A stretch of 64,000 nucleotides of DNA, from the NCBI GenBank assembly GCA_043228905.1, contig JBHGNT010000001.1:29264001-29328000 (forward strand). Direction: 5' to 3'. The notes beneath the pieces were generated by a model. That model made no database searches and had not been told where the DNA came from. It saw nothing but the letters and a program-made list of their open reading frames with translations. Both the position numbers and the translations under genes were made by a program. Source of the DNA: Azolla caroliniana. Taxonomy: Eukaryota > Polypodiophyta. Shown in pieces: positions 39,374-49,583 of this stretch. Numbering within the stretch: the first letter of the stretch is position 1; the number at the start of each line of letters is the position of its first letter.

Positions 39374-41171
39374 CTATGGCGTTTGATCGACTCTCAGTAC
39401 CGGCAGTTGTGGCAGTAATTCCTCCGTCAGCTGCTCTGCCGGATTTGACTCCGATTGACTTGTCCCGGCCTTGTCTCCGTCCGGTCCTTGACCCGACGAT
39501 GGCTCCTCATCGTTGAGGTTAACGGTCGCCGCCTGCTTTGCTTCTTCTTTCCGTAGCCTGGTTCGCTCATAGCTTTCAAACTGGATTTGAGCATCCAATT
39601 GATCATCGTCCATCTGTGCTACCAGTTGCTGGACCACTACTGACTGTTCCTCTTCCAGAGTTACAAAATCTTTTGCTAACTCATCTCTTACGACGATGAA
39701 GCCCTCCTTTGTTAGCATGTAGTAGTCGTCGCCATCCTTCTGCCGGTTTTCCACGTTCGCCCTTAGCAACTGGAGCTCGGCTGTATGCTTTGCCCATTTG
39801 TCCCACCATTGCGCGGAGCTTTCGTCAATCAAGCATTTGGTCTTGTTCCTACATGCCTGGACAATGAACTGGATCCGCTCAAGTCCCATCTTCGATTTGT
39901 CCTCCGCGGCTTGCCATTCGTCCTTCAATTGCTTGATCAGCACCATCGTGTCCGCCTCCTGCTCCCGGTAATGTGACAATTGGTGTTGGTAGGTGTTCTG
40001 CAACCTCTGCAATACCATTGTCGCTCTTTCCTTCTCTTCATAATGCTGCTTATGGAGCTCCATACGTTCTTGCGCGGCTTCCTCCAGCAGCGTGGTTCTT
40101 TCAGCCCGTTCCTCCGCTAGCGCCGTCTCAGCTCGATGCACCTCCTACAGGAGCTTTGCCATCTTCTCCTGCTAGTTCTTATGCTCCGTATCCAGGTGCT
40201 TGTAGTCCCAGTGGAGGTGCTCAAAATCATCGGTCTTCTGCTTTTGCTTCTGGTTGAGTTACCGACGAGCGCAGTCTTCCCGATCCTTTTGTTGACGGAG
40301 TTCTTCTTTAAGTCTTTCAATCTCTGTTTCCGCCATCCGTCGCAGCTTATCCTTTTCTTTCAACGCTTTCTCTTTCTCCTCCTTAAGCCGGTCATATGCT
40401 TGATGTCCTTTCCGCAAATTGTTTTCTGCCCGGTGGAGGTTCTCAACAGTCTTCCTTTGTTCTTCTTCTACCGCTTTCTCGGGTGCGTAATGCTTCTTGT
40501 GCGGCCAGTTCATCTTTCAATTCAGCAAGCTCTTTTGCTTGCGCCGCCACTATCTCCAGGACTGGTTCCGTCTCCAGGGTCTCATTGTTATGTACATGTG
40601 CCGGTGTGTCTTTATTCTGTACATCTACCGAAGTCACCGGTGCTTGGATCGGTGGTCCGGTTAAGGCCATATTGGCCAATTCTTGTGTGGCCAGGTTCAA
40701 GTCTTGTTCTAGGCTCCGGATCCTTGACTGAGTCATCTCTAGTTCTCCGGTTGTGACGAGCAACCGGTCCATCTGCGCTTTCTCTTCCGCCTCTATGTAG
40801 TGCACCACTCCGGCAATCTGTTCTCCAATCCACCGGAGCCATTGGCTGCCGGTGCCCTGTTGTTGTGTCTGCCCAGAGGGTTTGCTATTGGTGTCGCTGG
40901 GCAGCGGTCGATTTTGTCTCTGTCTCTGGTTGGTGACCACTTTGCCGTTTTGGTTCCGGTTGCGGCTCCGTTGGCCGCTCCGCCTCAGATTGCTCTTGAC
41001 CTGCCAGTGGGGTAGGCAACTGTACTTCCGACGCTTGCATTTCGGGTCTTGTTGTATCCTGACCCGCCGGTATAGTTTGTTGTGCGGGGAGCTCTGTGAC
41101 CAGTTCTGTCCGAACCGGTTCCGGTTCCACCCTTGGTGCGGGATGCTCAATTCAGGGTAGAGGCGTTCCAT
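39374..41171 (-). pseudogene. Gypsy-5 3'-most ORF, coiled-coil protein
   Basis: Minus strand, three overlapping frame segments (41171-40443, 40513-40259, 40141-39374) that together read as one Gln/Glu/Arg-rich protein of about 590 residues split by frameshifts. The N-terminal third is Pro/Gln/Thr rich with IGEQIAGVVHYIEAEEKAQM; the rest has heptad-like coiled coil (ELAELKDELAAQEAL, ERLKEELRQQKDRED, RAETALAEERAERTTLLEEA) and an acidic tail. No catalytic motif. Its place between integrase and 3' LTR is where plant Athila/Tat elements carry extra or env-like ORFs. Function unknown. Confidence 0.6.
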
Positions 41172-41199
41172 CCTTCTTTGGTTCCGAATGCTCCCCGGC

Positions 41200-42246
41200 C
41201 TATTCGAAGGTGCTTGCCTTCTGGCGCCGCTGGAGGTGCTCTAGCGGGTCCTCCTCTACTTCCTCCTCCTGAGTTCCGATGTTGATTTTTGCTGCCAAGG
41301 GGTCCAGCTCTTGTTGAACCGGTCGGCGAAGTCTGATCTTGATTGGCCGTGCCGGTGGCTCCTGCTGGAGGCGCTCCTTTGCCACCTGGTCCATGTCGGT
41401 CGCCTTCCCTTTGGTTGTCTTAGAGGCCAACAACTGTTGCCGTTTCGAGGCCGTTTTCGGGGTGCCTTCGGTTGTTCTTCCCCGCTTCGTGGTCTTGACG
41501 GGCTCGATAGGTGGCGCCAATAGGGTGAGCCATTGCGCCACTGCCATCCATATCTTCCGACCCTCCTTGCCTCTTACAGAGTCGATGGCTGCACAGAGGC
41601 CATCCGCAATCAGTACCGGCCAGTCCACCTTCACGCCTTCATATGTTGCTATGATTAAGTCGGCTCGGTTCTGAGGCATGCACGAGGGTCGAGGGTATAC
41701 ATGTCCAAATTCATGGAGCACACGAGCAATCTCTCGAAATAGTGGATCTTCGCCGCCCTGTGTCTGGTAAGCCTTGCTGGCCAGAGAGTATTCCCCAAAA
41801 TATTTTCGAAGCTGCTCCGGGTTAGGGTTGTCGATAGTGAAGATGCCCCCATCTGGAAGGCCAATCAAAGCATGGATGGCCTCCTCTGTGATCAATTCCG
41901 TGTCGATTTCCTTTACTATCTTCTCCACCTCCCGGTGCGGTGGCGCCTCCATGATTGTGAGGAAACCTTCTAACCCATGTTGCCTTTGCCACTTCTTGGC
42001 TGCTTCAAAGAGTGCTTGGCAGTCCATGGCTTCTTCGAGGTCGGTAAGCGCTAGTGAGGGGTGTGTTTGAGGAGGCTCTGTGTGCGTGGGCTCGCATCTG
42101 ATGATCTTCAATCGCTTGTGCTCGTTTGTGCTCCTCTGTTCGCGAAATGTGAAGGCTTCCATGCGGTGGGAGTTTTCTTGCTGCATGTTGGCGTCTTCTT
42201 TTCTAACTCGCGCGTCTGCACATCGTGTACTAAAATAGAATGACAT
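41200..42246 (-). CDS. Gypsy-5 extra ORF, plant-transposon-protein-like
   Basis: 348 codons on the minus strand from ATG (MSFYFSTRCADARVRKEDAN). Segments QALFEAAKKWQRQHGLEGFL, EEAIHALIGLPDGGIFTID, IARVLHEFGHVYPRPSC, LIIATYEGVKVDWPVLIADG and GRKIWMAVAQWLTLLAPPIEP have the pattern of the putative plant transposon protein domain found in extra ORFs of Athila/Tat-like gypsy elements (recalled resemblance). The C-terminal third is basic (KTTKRGRTTEGTPKTASKR) and could bind nucleic acid. It follows the integrase by about 160 bp and precedes the coiled-coil ORF by about 30 bp. The frame is open, so selection may have acted on it. Confidence 0.6.
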   Translation of the reverse strand: MSFYFSTRCADARVRKEDANMQQENSHRMEAFTFREQRSTNEHKRLKIIRCEPTHTEPPQTHPSLALTDLEEAMDCQALFEAAKKWQRQHGLEGFLTIMEAPPHREVEKIVKEIDTELITEEAIHALIGLPDGGIFTIDNPNPEQLRKYFGEYSLASKAYQTQGGEDPLFREIARVLHEFGHVYPRPSCMPQNRADLIIATYEGVKVDWPVLIADGLCAAIDSVRGKEGRKIWMAVAQWLTLLAPPIEPVKTTKRGRTTEGTPKTASKRQQLLASKTTKGKATDMDQVAKERLQQEPPARPIKIRLRRPVQQELDPLAAKINIGTQEEEVEEDPLEHLQRRQKASTFE

Positions 42247-42408
42247 GCCATGTGGTGGCGGTTTAATATCCTATTAATAGCCCACTACGTACCTTTTCAA
42301 AGTGCCTGTTCACTCATTGTTCTTGCATGTGTCCGTTCACACCTCACCCTTGCATGATTTACTTTGATTGATTTGATTTTCGTTTTTTTTTTTGATAAAA
42401 TTGTTTGG

Positions 42409-43329
42409 TTAATTCGCATCCGGTCCCGTCGGACCCCTATCCAAATTGTGGGACTTGCCCGCCACGGGACTACTTGCCGTCGCGTCGTTCTTGCTGTTTG
42501 CCGACTCGTGCTTCCTCTTGCCGATTGCGAATTGTGTTGCCGTTTCATCCGACTTACCGGTGTCTGGCTCTGTGTCGGCCTTTACTTGTTCAAATGGGTT
42601 TCTTGGCATGGGTCCATTGTATGGTTTGAGTCGGAACCCATTGACCCATTTACCCAGAAACTCGCCGGCGAGTGTCCCTAACTGGTACGAACCGTTGAAC
42701 TCACGCGTAATCCAGTATGGTCCGGTCCACCGAAACCGTAGCTTCCCCGGCATCTTACCCATCCGGGTCTGGAATACTAGTACCAGCTTACCATTTTCGA
42801 ACATCTTTTTGTTCCCTTTTCGGTGACGATGCACGAACGCTTTCCTTCACCGCTGCTCTAGTTCTAGGTGCATGATGCTGGCTAGCCGATGTTCTTCCAA
42901 TTCGAACAACGCGGCTAACCGGATAGCTTCTGATTCCTTCTCATTTAGGCGTTCCCGAATCTGTATTCGTAAACTCGGTACCTGGAACTCGACCGGCATC
43001 ACTGCTTCCAATCCGAATGCAACCCTAAACGGTGTTGTGCGGATACTTGTCTTATATGTTGTTCAGTAGGCCCAGAGTGCACTGTGTAGCTTTGTATCCC
43101 AATCTGTCCGGTTCTCATTGACGATTTTTCGAAGGATGTTCTGTAGTGTTTTATTTGTTGACTCGGCTAATCTGTTGGCTTGCGGATAATAGGGAGTGCT
43201 CCGTTTGTGCACCACCGCATAAAATGTCGTCAAACTTTCCACTACTTGCCCTAAGAAGTGCCCACCTTGGTCACTTATTAGCTCTATCAGACATCCATAT
43301 CGGCACCAGATGTATTCATATAAATTTTT
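42409..43329 (-). pseudogene. Gypsy-5 integrase, core end and C-terminal part
   Basis: Minus strand. Next to the copia insertion it reads YEYIWCRYGCLIELISDQGG, then STPYYPQANRLAESTNKTLQ with catalytic Glu (catalytic-core second half), LAALFELEEHRL, a stop, and the 141-codon frame 42834-42409 with GNKKMFENGKLVLVFQTRMG, RWTGPYWITREFNGSYQLGT and KWVNGFRLKPY, the C-terminal DNA-binding module. The N-terminal part is at 49105-49487 on the other side of Copia-2. Confidence 0.83.
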
Positions 43330-43750
43330 TGTTGAGAGACAAGCTCAACATCGGCCTAATCGGCTGAAGAAGCCGAAGACCCGATCGGTTGGGACCGATC
43401 GGTTAGGCCGAATGCGTAAACTGGTACGCAGACCGGTGCGTAGGTAGGGACGGATCGGTGCGTAAACCGGGAGACCGTTAGGAAAGATATTCCATGAGGA
43501 ATATATTTGGGAGTTAGTGTAGGAGCTCTTAATGAGCATTGAAGTACTGTCAGTACTTCTATCAGTCCTTGTAGGACTTGTATAAAAGTGTTCATTGAAC
43601 ACACATATGTATAGAGTGTGGTGAATAGAGATTTAGTACTACTGTTGAATATAGCCCGCGTATACTGCGTAAGCTCAAGCTCTCCATTAAACCTGACTTT
43701 TCTTCCTTTTGTTCCGTCTTCATACTTGCTTCCGCACGTTACTTTTTACA
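43330..43750 (+). repeat. Copia-2 5' LTR
   Basis: 421 bp, TGTTGAGAGACAAGCTCAACA to ACGTTACTTTTTACA, preceded by TTTTT (43325-43329). TATA TATAAAAG near 43580. Compared with the 3' LTR it lacks about 34 bp of CT-rich sequence after GAATATAG. Confidence 0.92.
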
Positions 43751-43762
43751 TGGTATCAGAGC
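43751..43762 (+). promoter_or_regulatory. Copia-2 primer-binding site (initiator Met tRNA)
   Basis: TGGTATCAGAGC immediately after the LTR. Confidence 0.92.
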
Positions 43763-43822
43763 GCGAGGGTTGAGAACCTCTCTACAGCCGACACAGCTTG
43801 ACGAAGAAGAACAAGAAGAACG

Positions 43823-46800
43823 ATGGATAGAGGCATGGCGAGCTCGCTTCCAACAGAGAAGCTCGACAGAACCAACTACGTGTCTTGGTCCTACAAGATG
43901 CACCAGTACTTGTTCGGGCACGGCTACTGGAGTTATGTCGAAGGAGCTAATGACGCGGCACCTGAATCGACACACACAGACTTCCCGTCGTGGGAGCAAT
44001 CGGCGAGCAGGGTATTATACTGCTTCACGTCGTGTGTGGGCGCACAACTATTGAGCTATGTTCGGGATGCAAAGACGCCGAAGGGTGCGTGGGAAAATCT
44101 GAAGAAGATTTTCGCCGCGAGCACCACAGCCAGGAAGCTTCAGCTTCGACAAGAGTTGAGCAACCTACGACAACGTGACTTGTCGGTGGCAGACTATACC
44201 TCGAAGATCAAGGATATCTACGACTCCCTCGCCTCCATAGAGGTGAACATCGAGGAGAGCGAGAGGGTCCAGATTTGTCTCGGAGGTTTGGCGTCGAAGT
44301 TCGGAGCGTTCCGAACGGCTGTGTGTACCCGGGAAAATATGCCGTCCTTTTTCAACTTATAGTCAATGCTCCTGGTAGAGGAGAACCACGCGGGTGCATC
44401 CACAAGCACGCACACCGACAAAAGAATGTTGTACACGGAGGGAGATAGGCCCCGTGGACGTGGAGGACGAGGCGAGTCGGCGCGTAATGGAGGCGGCCGA
44501 CAAGATCAAGGAAGAAGGCACCGAAGTGATGCCGACAACAACTTCGGACCCTCCGGAAACAGGGGGAGTCGAAGCGATGAGAACCGGCAAGGGAAGGCCA
44601 TCGCGGAGTGCTGGTACTGTGGCAAGAAAGGCCATAGGGAAAGTGAGAAGCGCGCCGATTCGGAGAGAACCGGTTCCGGAAACGACTCCGGACATACCGA
44701 CAAGGGAAATCGGCAGCGATCGCACTACGCCGAAGACTCCGGGAGAGCCGGAGAAGGGTATGCCTTCATGACGAGACACGAAGCAAACTCAATGAAACAG
44801 ACCACCCCGAGATTGGACGAGGTGTGGTATGTAGACTCCGGCGCGTCAAACCACATGACGAGCCATAAGGAGTGGTTCTCGTACCTTGAAAAACCGATAC
44901 AACCTGGAGTAGTCGCAACTAGAGACGACACTCCGCATCCAATCGCTAATGTTGGAGAAGTTTCCCTTAGCCATGTCGGGTAGAAAGGGAAACTCATGAA
45001 CGTGCTACACGTTCCGACAATCACGAAAAACTTGGTCTCGGTCGGACAGATCGTCGACTAAGGGATAGAGGTTCGGTTTATACACCTCGGGTGCTTCATT
45101 GAGGAAGAAGGCCGTGTGATTGCGCAAGGGCGCAGAGACGGGAGGATGTTCATCCTCGACTCCACTGACGGTGGCACCGCAATGTTCGCAAAGGGACAAA
45201 AATCCGAGTCGGACATCGACTTGTGGCACAAGCGGATAGACCACGTCAACTACCAACGGCTTCAAGATCTACAATCGAAACAGGTAGTTTTCGGATTGCC
45301 CAAATTTAGTGGCCGAAAGGCACAAATTTGTGAAGCCTGCCAGCTCGGGAAGCAACACCGACTTCCCTTCCCCAACGAGCGAAACCAGAGCCGGAACAAG
45401 CTCGACCTTATACACTCTGATGTATGGGGGCCGGCACAAAACGTTAGTCTTGGCGGGAGCCGATATTTCGTCTCCTTCATCGACGACCATAGGTGGCACA
45501 CGTGGATCTACCTCATTGAGAGGAAGAGTGAAGTCTTCGACTGTTTCCGGGACCTCAAAGGGTTCGTGGAAACGGAAACGGGACGAAAGATCAAGTGCCT
45601 GTGGTCGGATGGCGGGAAAGAGTACTTTTCCGGTCAATTCAATGGTTATCTACAACAAATGGGAATTCGGCACGAATTCAGTTGTAGATACACGCCAAAG
45701 CAGAACGGCGTGGCCGAGAGGAAGAATCGGTCAGTTGTGGAAGCGGCACGGGCAATGCTGGAGGAGAAGAGCTTGCCCAAGTTCTACTGGGCCGAGGCGG
45801 TAAGGACCGCGGTATACATCCAGAACCGAATCGGAGAGAAAGTGTTGGCGCACGAGCTATATTTCCGAACGAAGCCGAACTTGCAACACTTGAGGGTGTT
45901 CGGTAGCATTGCGTATGTGCATGTACCGAAGGAGAAAAGGAGGAAGCTGGACGCAAAGGCCGAGAAATGCATCTTGGTCGGTTACTCGGACGAGCAGAAG
46001 GGTTATAAGTGCTATAACCCTCGCACCAAACAAGCGCATGTTAGCCGCGACGTTGTGGTTGACGAGTCCGCGTCCTGGTACCAGCCCCGGACTCCGAATC
46101 CCGACTCCAATCCGAGTTCTGACGATGAGGTCAGCGAGACCGAGATGCCTCCGGATGAGCCCGAAATCGAGACCTGCGAAGAGAGTCTGATTTCACTCCG
46201 TTTAACTGGACCGATTGGACAACTGAGTCGGTACGATCAGTCCGATGAAGAGCCGGTGAGTAGTGGAGACTGGGCCATGCATTCCCCACGCAGGAAACCG
46301 AGGAGACGGCTTACGCGCAAAGAGAAAGGCAAGAAGAAGGTGTCGGATTCCGGCACGGATAGGAACGAGTCAGACCGACGCGAGTCCGACTCCGAGGGAA
46401 CCAGTGACGGGTCTTTAAAGGTGAAGTCTGCGTCGACCGAGAAGGCCTCAACATCGGCTAATGTGAGATTACGTCGATCTACCCGCCAGAAGAATCCTGT
46501 TTTGCGGTTCGGATACAACGAGTACATGGCGCATCACTATGCATACATGACCCATATAGCGGAAGTGCGTGAGCCGGAGAGCTACACAGAAGCGGCGAAG
46601 GACGCGAATTGGCGCACCGCAATGGAGGAAGAGATGCACGCATTGGCGGAAAACGAGACTTGGGATCTGGTTGACGCACCGAAGGGTGTGAAGCCGATCG
46701 GATGTAGGTGGGTGTACAAGGTCAAATACAACACCGACGGCTCGGTCAACCAATACAAGGCCCGGTTAGTGGCAAAAGGTTACACGCAGAAACACGGCAT

Positions 46801-48655
46801 CGACTACGATGAGACGTTTGCGCCGGTCGAGAAAATGACGACCATCCGTGTTTTGCTCGCAGTAGCTACGGTGAAAGGGTGGCACTTACATTAGATGGAT
46901 GTAAAGAATGCATTCCTGCAAGGTGACCTTGAGGAACAGGTGTACATGGTACAACCCCCCGGATTTCACTCTGGAACGAACTCCTTGGCAGTATGCCGAC
47001 TAAAGAAGTCCCTTTACGGACTGAAGCAAGCCCCGCGTGCCTGGAACGCGAAGATCACGCAACAACTGCGTCGGATGGGCTTCATCACGTCAAAATCAGA
47101 CTCTTCCCTGTTCATCCGGAAAGGTCGACTTGGACCGGTTAGTATTTTACTATATGTTGATGACTTGGTCATCACCGGCGCCGACCTAGGTGGAATCGAC
47201 CGTGTGAAGCTCCAGCTTGCGGCATTGTTCGACATGAAGGATTTGGGGGACCTTCATTACTTCCTCGGGATCGAAGTGATCCGTACCCCCGAAGGCATAT
47301 TGATCAACCAACGTCATTACGTGCTAAGTATGCTCTTCAAATTCGTGATGGCCGACTATAAGTCCGTCCCGACTCCTCTGGACATAACCGTCAAGCTTCG
47401 TCCCGATATGGGAAAGGTATGCGACCCGACGAGGTTCCGACAAATTGTCAGAAGCCTCATATACTTGACCATCACCCGACCCGACCTCAGTTATCCGGTC
47501 AGAGTGATCAGTTAGTTCATGGCGCGACCTACCGAGGAGCACCTTCAGTGTGCGCGACGCATACTTCGGTATGTCAACGGCACTAAGGACCGGGGACTGC
47601 TATATCGGACCGGTGCAGTCGCGCAGTTAGTCGGCTACACCGATGCTGATTGGGCTGGCAACGCCGCCGATCACCGATCCACGTCTGGATACGCGTTCTC
47701 CCTCGGGAGTGCCGCGATCGCGTGGAGCAGTAAGAAGCAGCCGACAGTTGCACTGTCGAGCATCGAAGCTGAGTACCGAGGAGCGGCTGTCGTGACATGC
47801 GAAGCCATATGGTTGAAGCGGCTACTTAAGGACCTGCAAGAGGAGGTGTCAGATCCGACAACGATCTACTGCGACAACCTCAGCAGCATCCAGCTCGCGA
47901 AAAATCCTGTTTTCCACGCACGGACCAAGCACATTGAGGTGCACTACCATTTCGTCCGTGAGCGTGTCCTTTCCGGTGAAGTCGAACTTCAGTACATTCT
48001 GACGGATCGGCAGACTGCCGACATCTTCACCAAGCCTCTTGGTCTGGACAAGTTGCGGCAATTCTCCGGTGCGCTCGGGTTGCGTCACCTCGACGTGCCA
48101 AACTTGAGGGGGAGAACAGTCCCGAATGACCAAGCAAGGCAGCATGAAAGGAGCGGAGACCGCGACACCAAGTCGGTTGACTCGATTGTCGAGTTCGACT
48201 TTGGATCGGCTGAAGAAGCTGAGGGTGGACCCGCGGAAAAGTCCGAAAGCGGACAGAAGGGGAACAGCCGAAGGAGAGAGCCAAAGCCAACCACAACCAC
48301 GCATGGGGAAGATGACGTCATCGAGGGCGAGAAGACCGAAGACAAGTTGGAGACAACCAACTCGGACGAGAGCGAAAACCGATCGGAGGTAGCCGAGTCA
48401 GTACAGATGTTTGATTCAGATACGCTGAATCAACCGAGGCCCAAGTGGAAGAAAAGGCAGCAGGAGAAGCATCAACACCGCAACAGTAGAAGAGCTTATA
48501 AGGGCCACATGAGCAGACAAGCCGACCAGAAGGGTCGAAGCACGTGGAGTCGAACAGGTCGAGGAGCGCGAGCGAGGCATGAAGCCAAGAGGAACCGGAG
48601 TTGTGAGCCCAAAGATCCCGAAGAGCCTCAAGTTGAGCTTGAGGGGGAGTGTTGA
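43823..48655 (+). pseudogene. Copia-2 Gag-Pol polyprotein with in-frame stops
   Basis: Ty1/copia polyprotein: Gag (MDRGMASSLPTEKLDRTNYV), knuckle CWYCGKKGHRESE, protease VDSGASNHMTSHKEW, GAG-pre-integrase LWHKRIDHVNYQRLQ, integrase core (HSDVWGPAQ, SDGGKEYFSG, NGVAERKNRS), reverse transcriptase (WRTAMEEEMHALAENETWDL, LDV-like MDVKNAFLQGDLEEQVYM, catalytic YVDDLVITG near 47155), RNase H (YTDADWAGN, SIEAEYRGA, KHIEVHYHFVRE). Stops at about 44360 (FFNL*SML), 44981, 45060 (VD*GIE), 46892 (LH*MDV) and 47513 (IS*FMA); four of them replace Gln. After RNase H a charged tail of about 190 codons runs to a TGA inside the 3' LTR. One frame shift lies around 45060-45116. Confidence 0.92.
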
Positions 48656-49104
48656 GAGACAAGCTCAACATTGGCCTAATCGGCTGAAGAACCCGAGGAC
48701 CGGATCGGTTGGGACCGATCGGTTAGGCCGAATGCGTAAACCGGTACGCAGACCGGTGCGTAGGTAGGGACGGATCGGTGCGTAAACCGGGAGGTCGTTA
48801 GGAAAGATATTCCGTGAGGAATATATTTGGGAGTTAGTGTAGGAGCTCTTAATGAGCATTGAAGTACTATCAGTACTTCTGTCAGTCCTTCTAGGACTTG
48901 TATAAAAGTGTTCATTGAACACACATATGTATAGAGTGTGGTGAATAGAGATTTAGTACTGCTGTTGAATATAGTTCTTGTTTTTCCTCTCTCACTCTCT
49001 CTGTCTCTCCCGCGTATACTGCGTAAGCTCAAGTTCTCCATTAAACCTGAGTTTTCTTCCTTCTGTTCCGTCTTCATACTTGCTTCCGCACGTTACTTTT
49101 TGCA
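48650..49104 (+). repeat. Copia-2 3' LTR
   Basis: 455 bp ending TACTTTTTGCA, preceded by the purine tract GAGGGGGAG (48641-48649) and followed by TTTTT (49105-49109). Confidence 0.92.
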
Positions 49105-49487
49105 TTTTTTGCCATGGATGCCGTGGTGTTGTCGCGTAGTGCTTTGGCTTCCACCCATTTTGTGCAATAATCCGTTGCTACAATTACGTACCAGTTGCCG
49201 GTTCTCATTGCTGGTGGTTTGAATGGATCGACAAAATCCAGCCCCCATTTCTGAAATGGTTCTAACGTTAGCACGGGCTGGTGAGGCATCCTGGCTTGTT
49301 CGATTGGTTGGCCCATTCGCTGACATAGGTCGCATTCTTTAGCGTACCGGACTGCATCCTTCAATGTTGTCGGCCACCATAGTCCACTCTGCCATATTTT
49401 CCTTGTTGTAGCGTCTCCAGCATAATGTCCTTCAGCCACTCCGCAGTGTGCTTCGCGCAATATTATTTCCTTTTCATCACTATGCAC
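49105..49487 (-). pseudogene. Gypsy-5 integrase zinc finger and core start
   Basis: Minus-strand frame: [39 protein letters not shown] (HHCC finger), [19 protein letters not shown] with the first catalytic Asp, [19 protein letters not shown], ending at SMAK where Copia-2 is inserted. A frame break separates it from the reverse transcriptase ORF at about 49500-49584. Confidence 0.87.
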
Positions 49488-49583
49488 TGCACGCCGCCAT
49501 ATGCCATCTATGCCTTTGTGGTACAGTGTGTCCTGTAATAGACATAAGTGTCGGCTTTGAACCGCTAAGCGTTTCCTTTCGTC

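Larger units (their letters stand above)
43330..49104 (+). mobile_element. Copia-2, Ty1/copia element nested in Gypsy-5 integrase
   Basis: 5775 bp, 5-bp TSD TTTTT. Removing it with one duplication restores the Gypsy-5 integrase reading MAKNLYEYIWCRYG. Close relative of Copia-1. Confidence 0.92.

Noticed and set aside
39223-42243. Plus-strand ORFs opposite the Gypsy-5 extra ORFs
   Set aside because: Lower plausibility than the minus-strand coiled-coil and plant-transposon-like readings, and opposite to the element's direction.
43823-48655. Recoded TAG/TAA (alternative genetic code or read-through) in Copia-2
   Set aside because: Copia-1 keeps Gln at the corresponding sites that can be compared (the first and third stops), and Gypsy-3 and SAUR use ordinary stops; mutation explains it.
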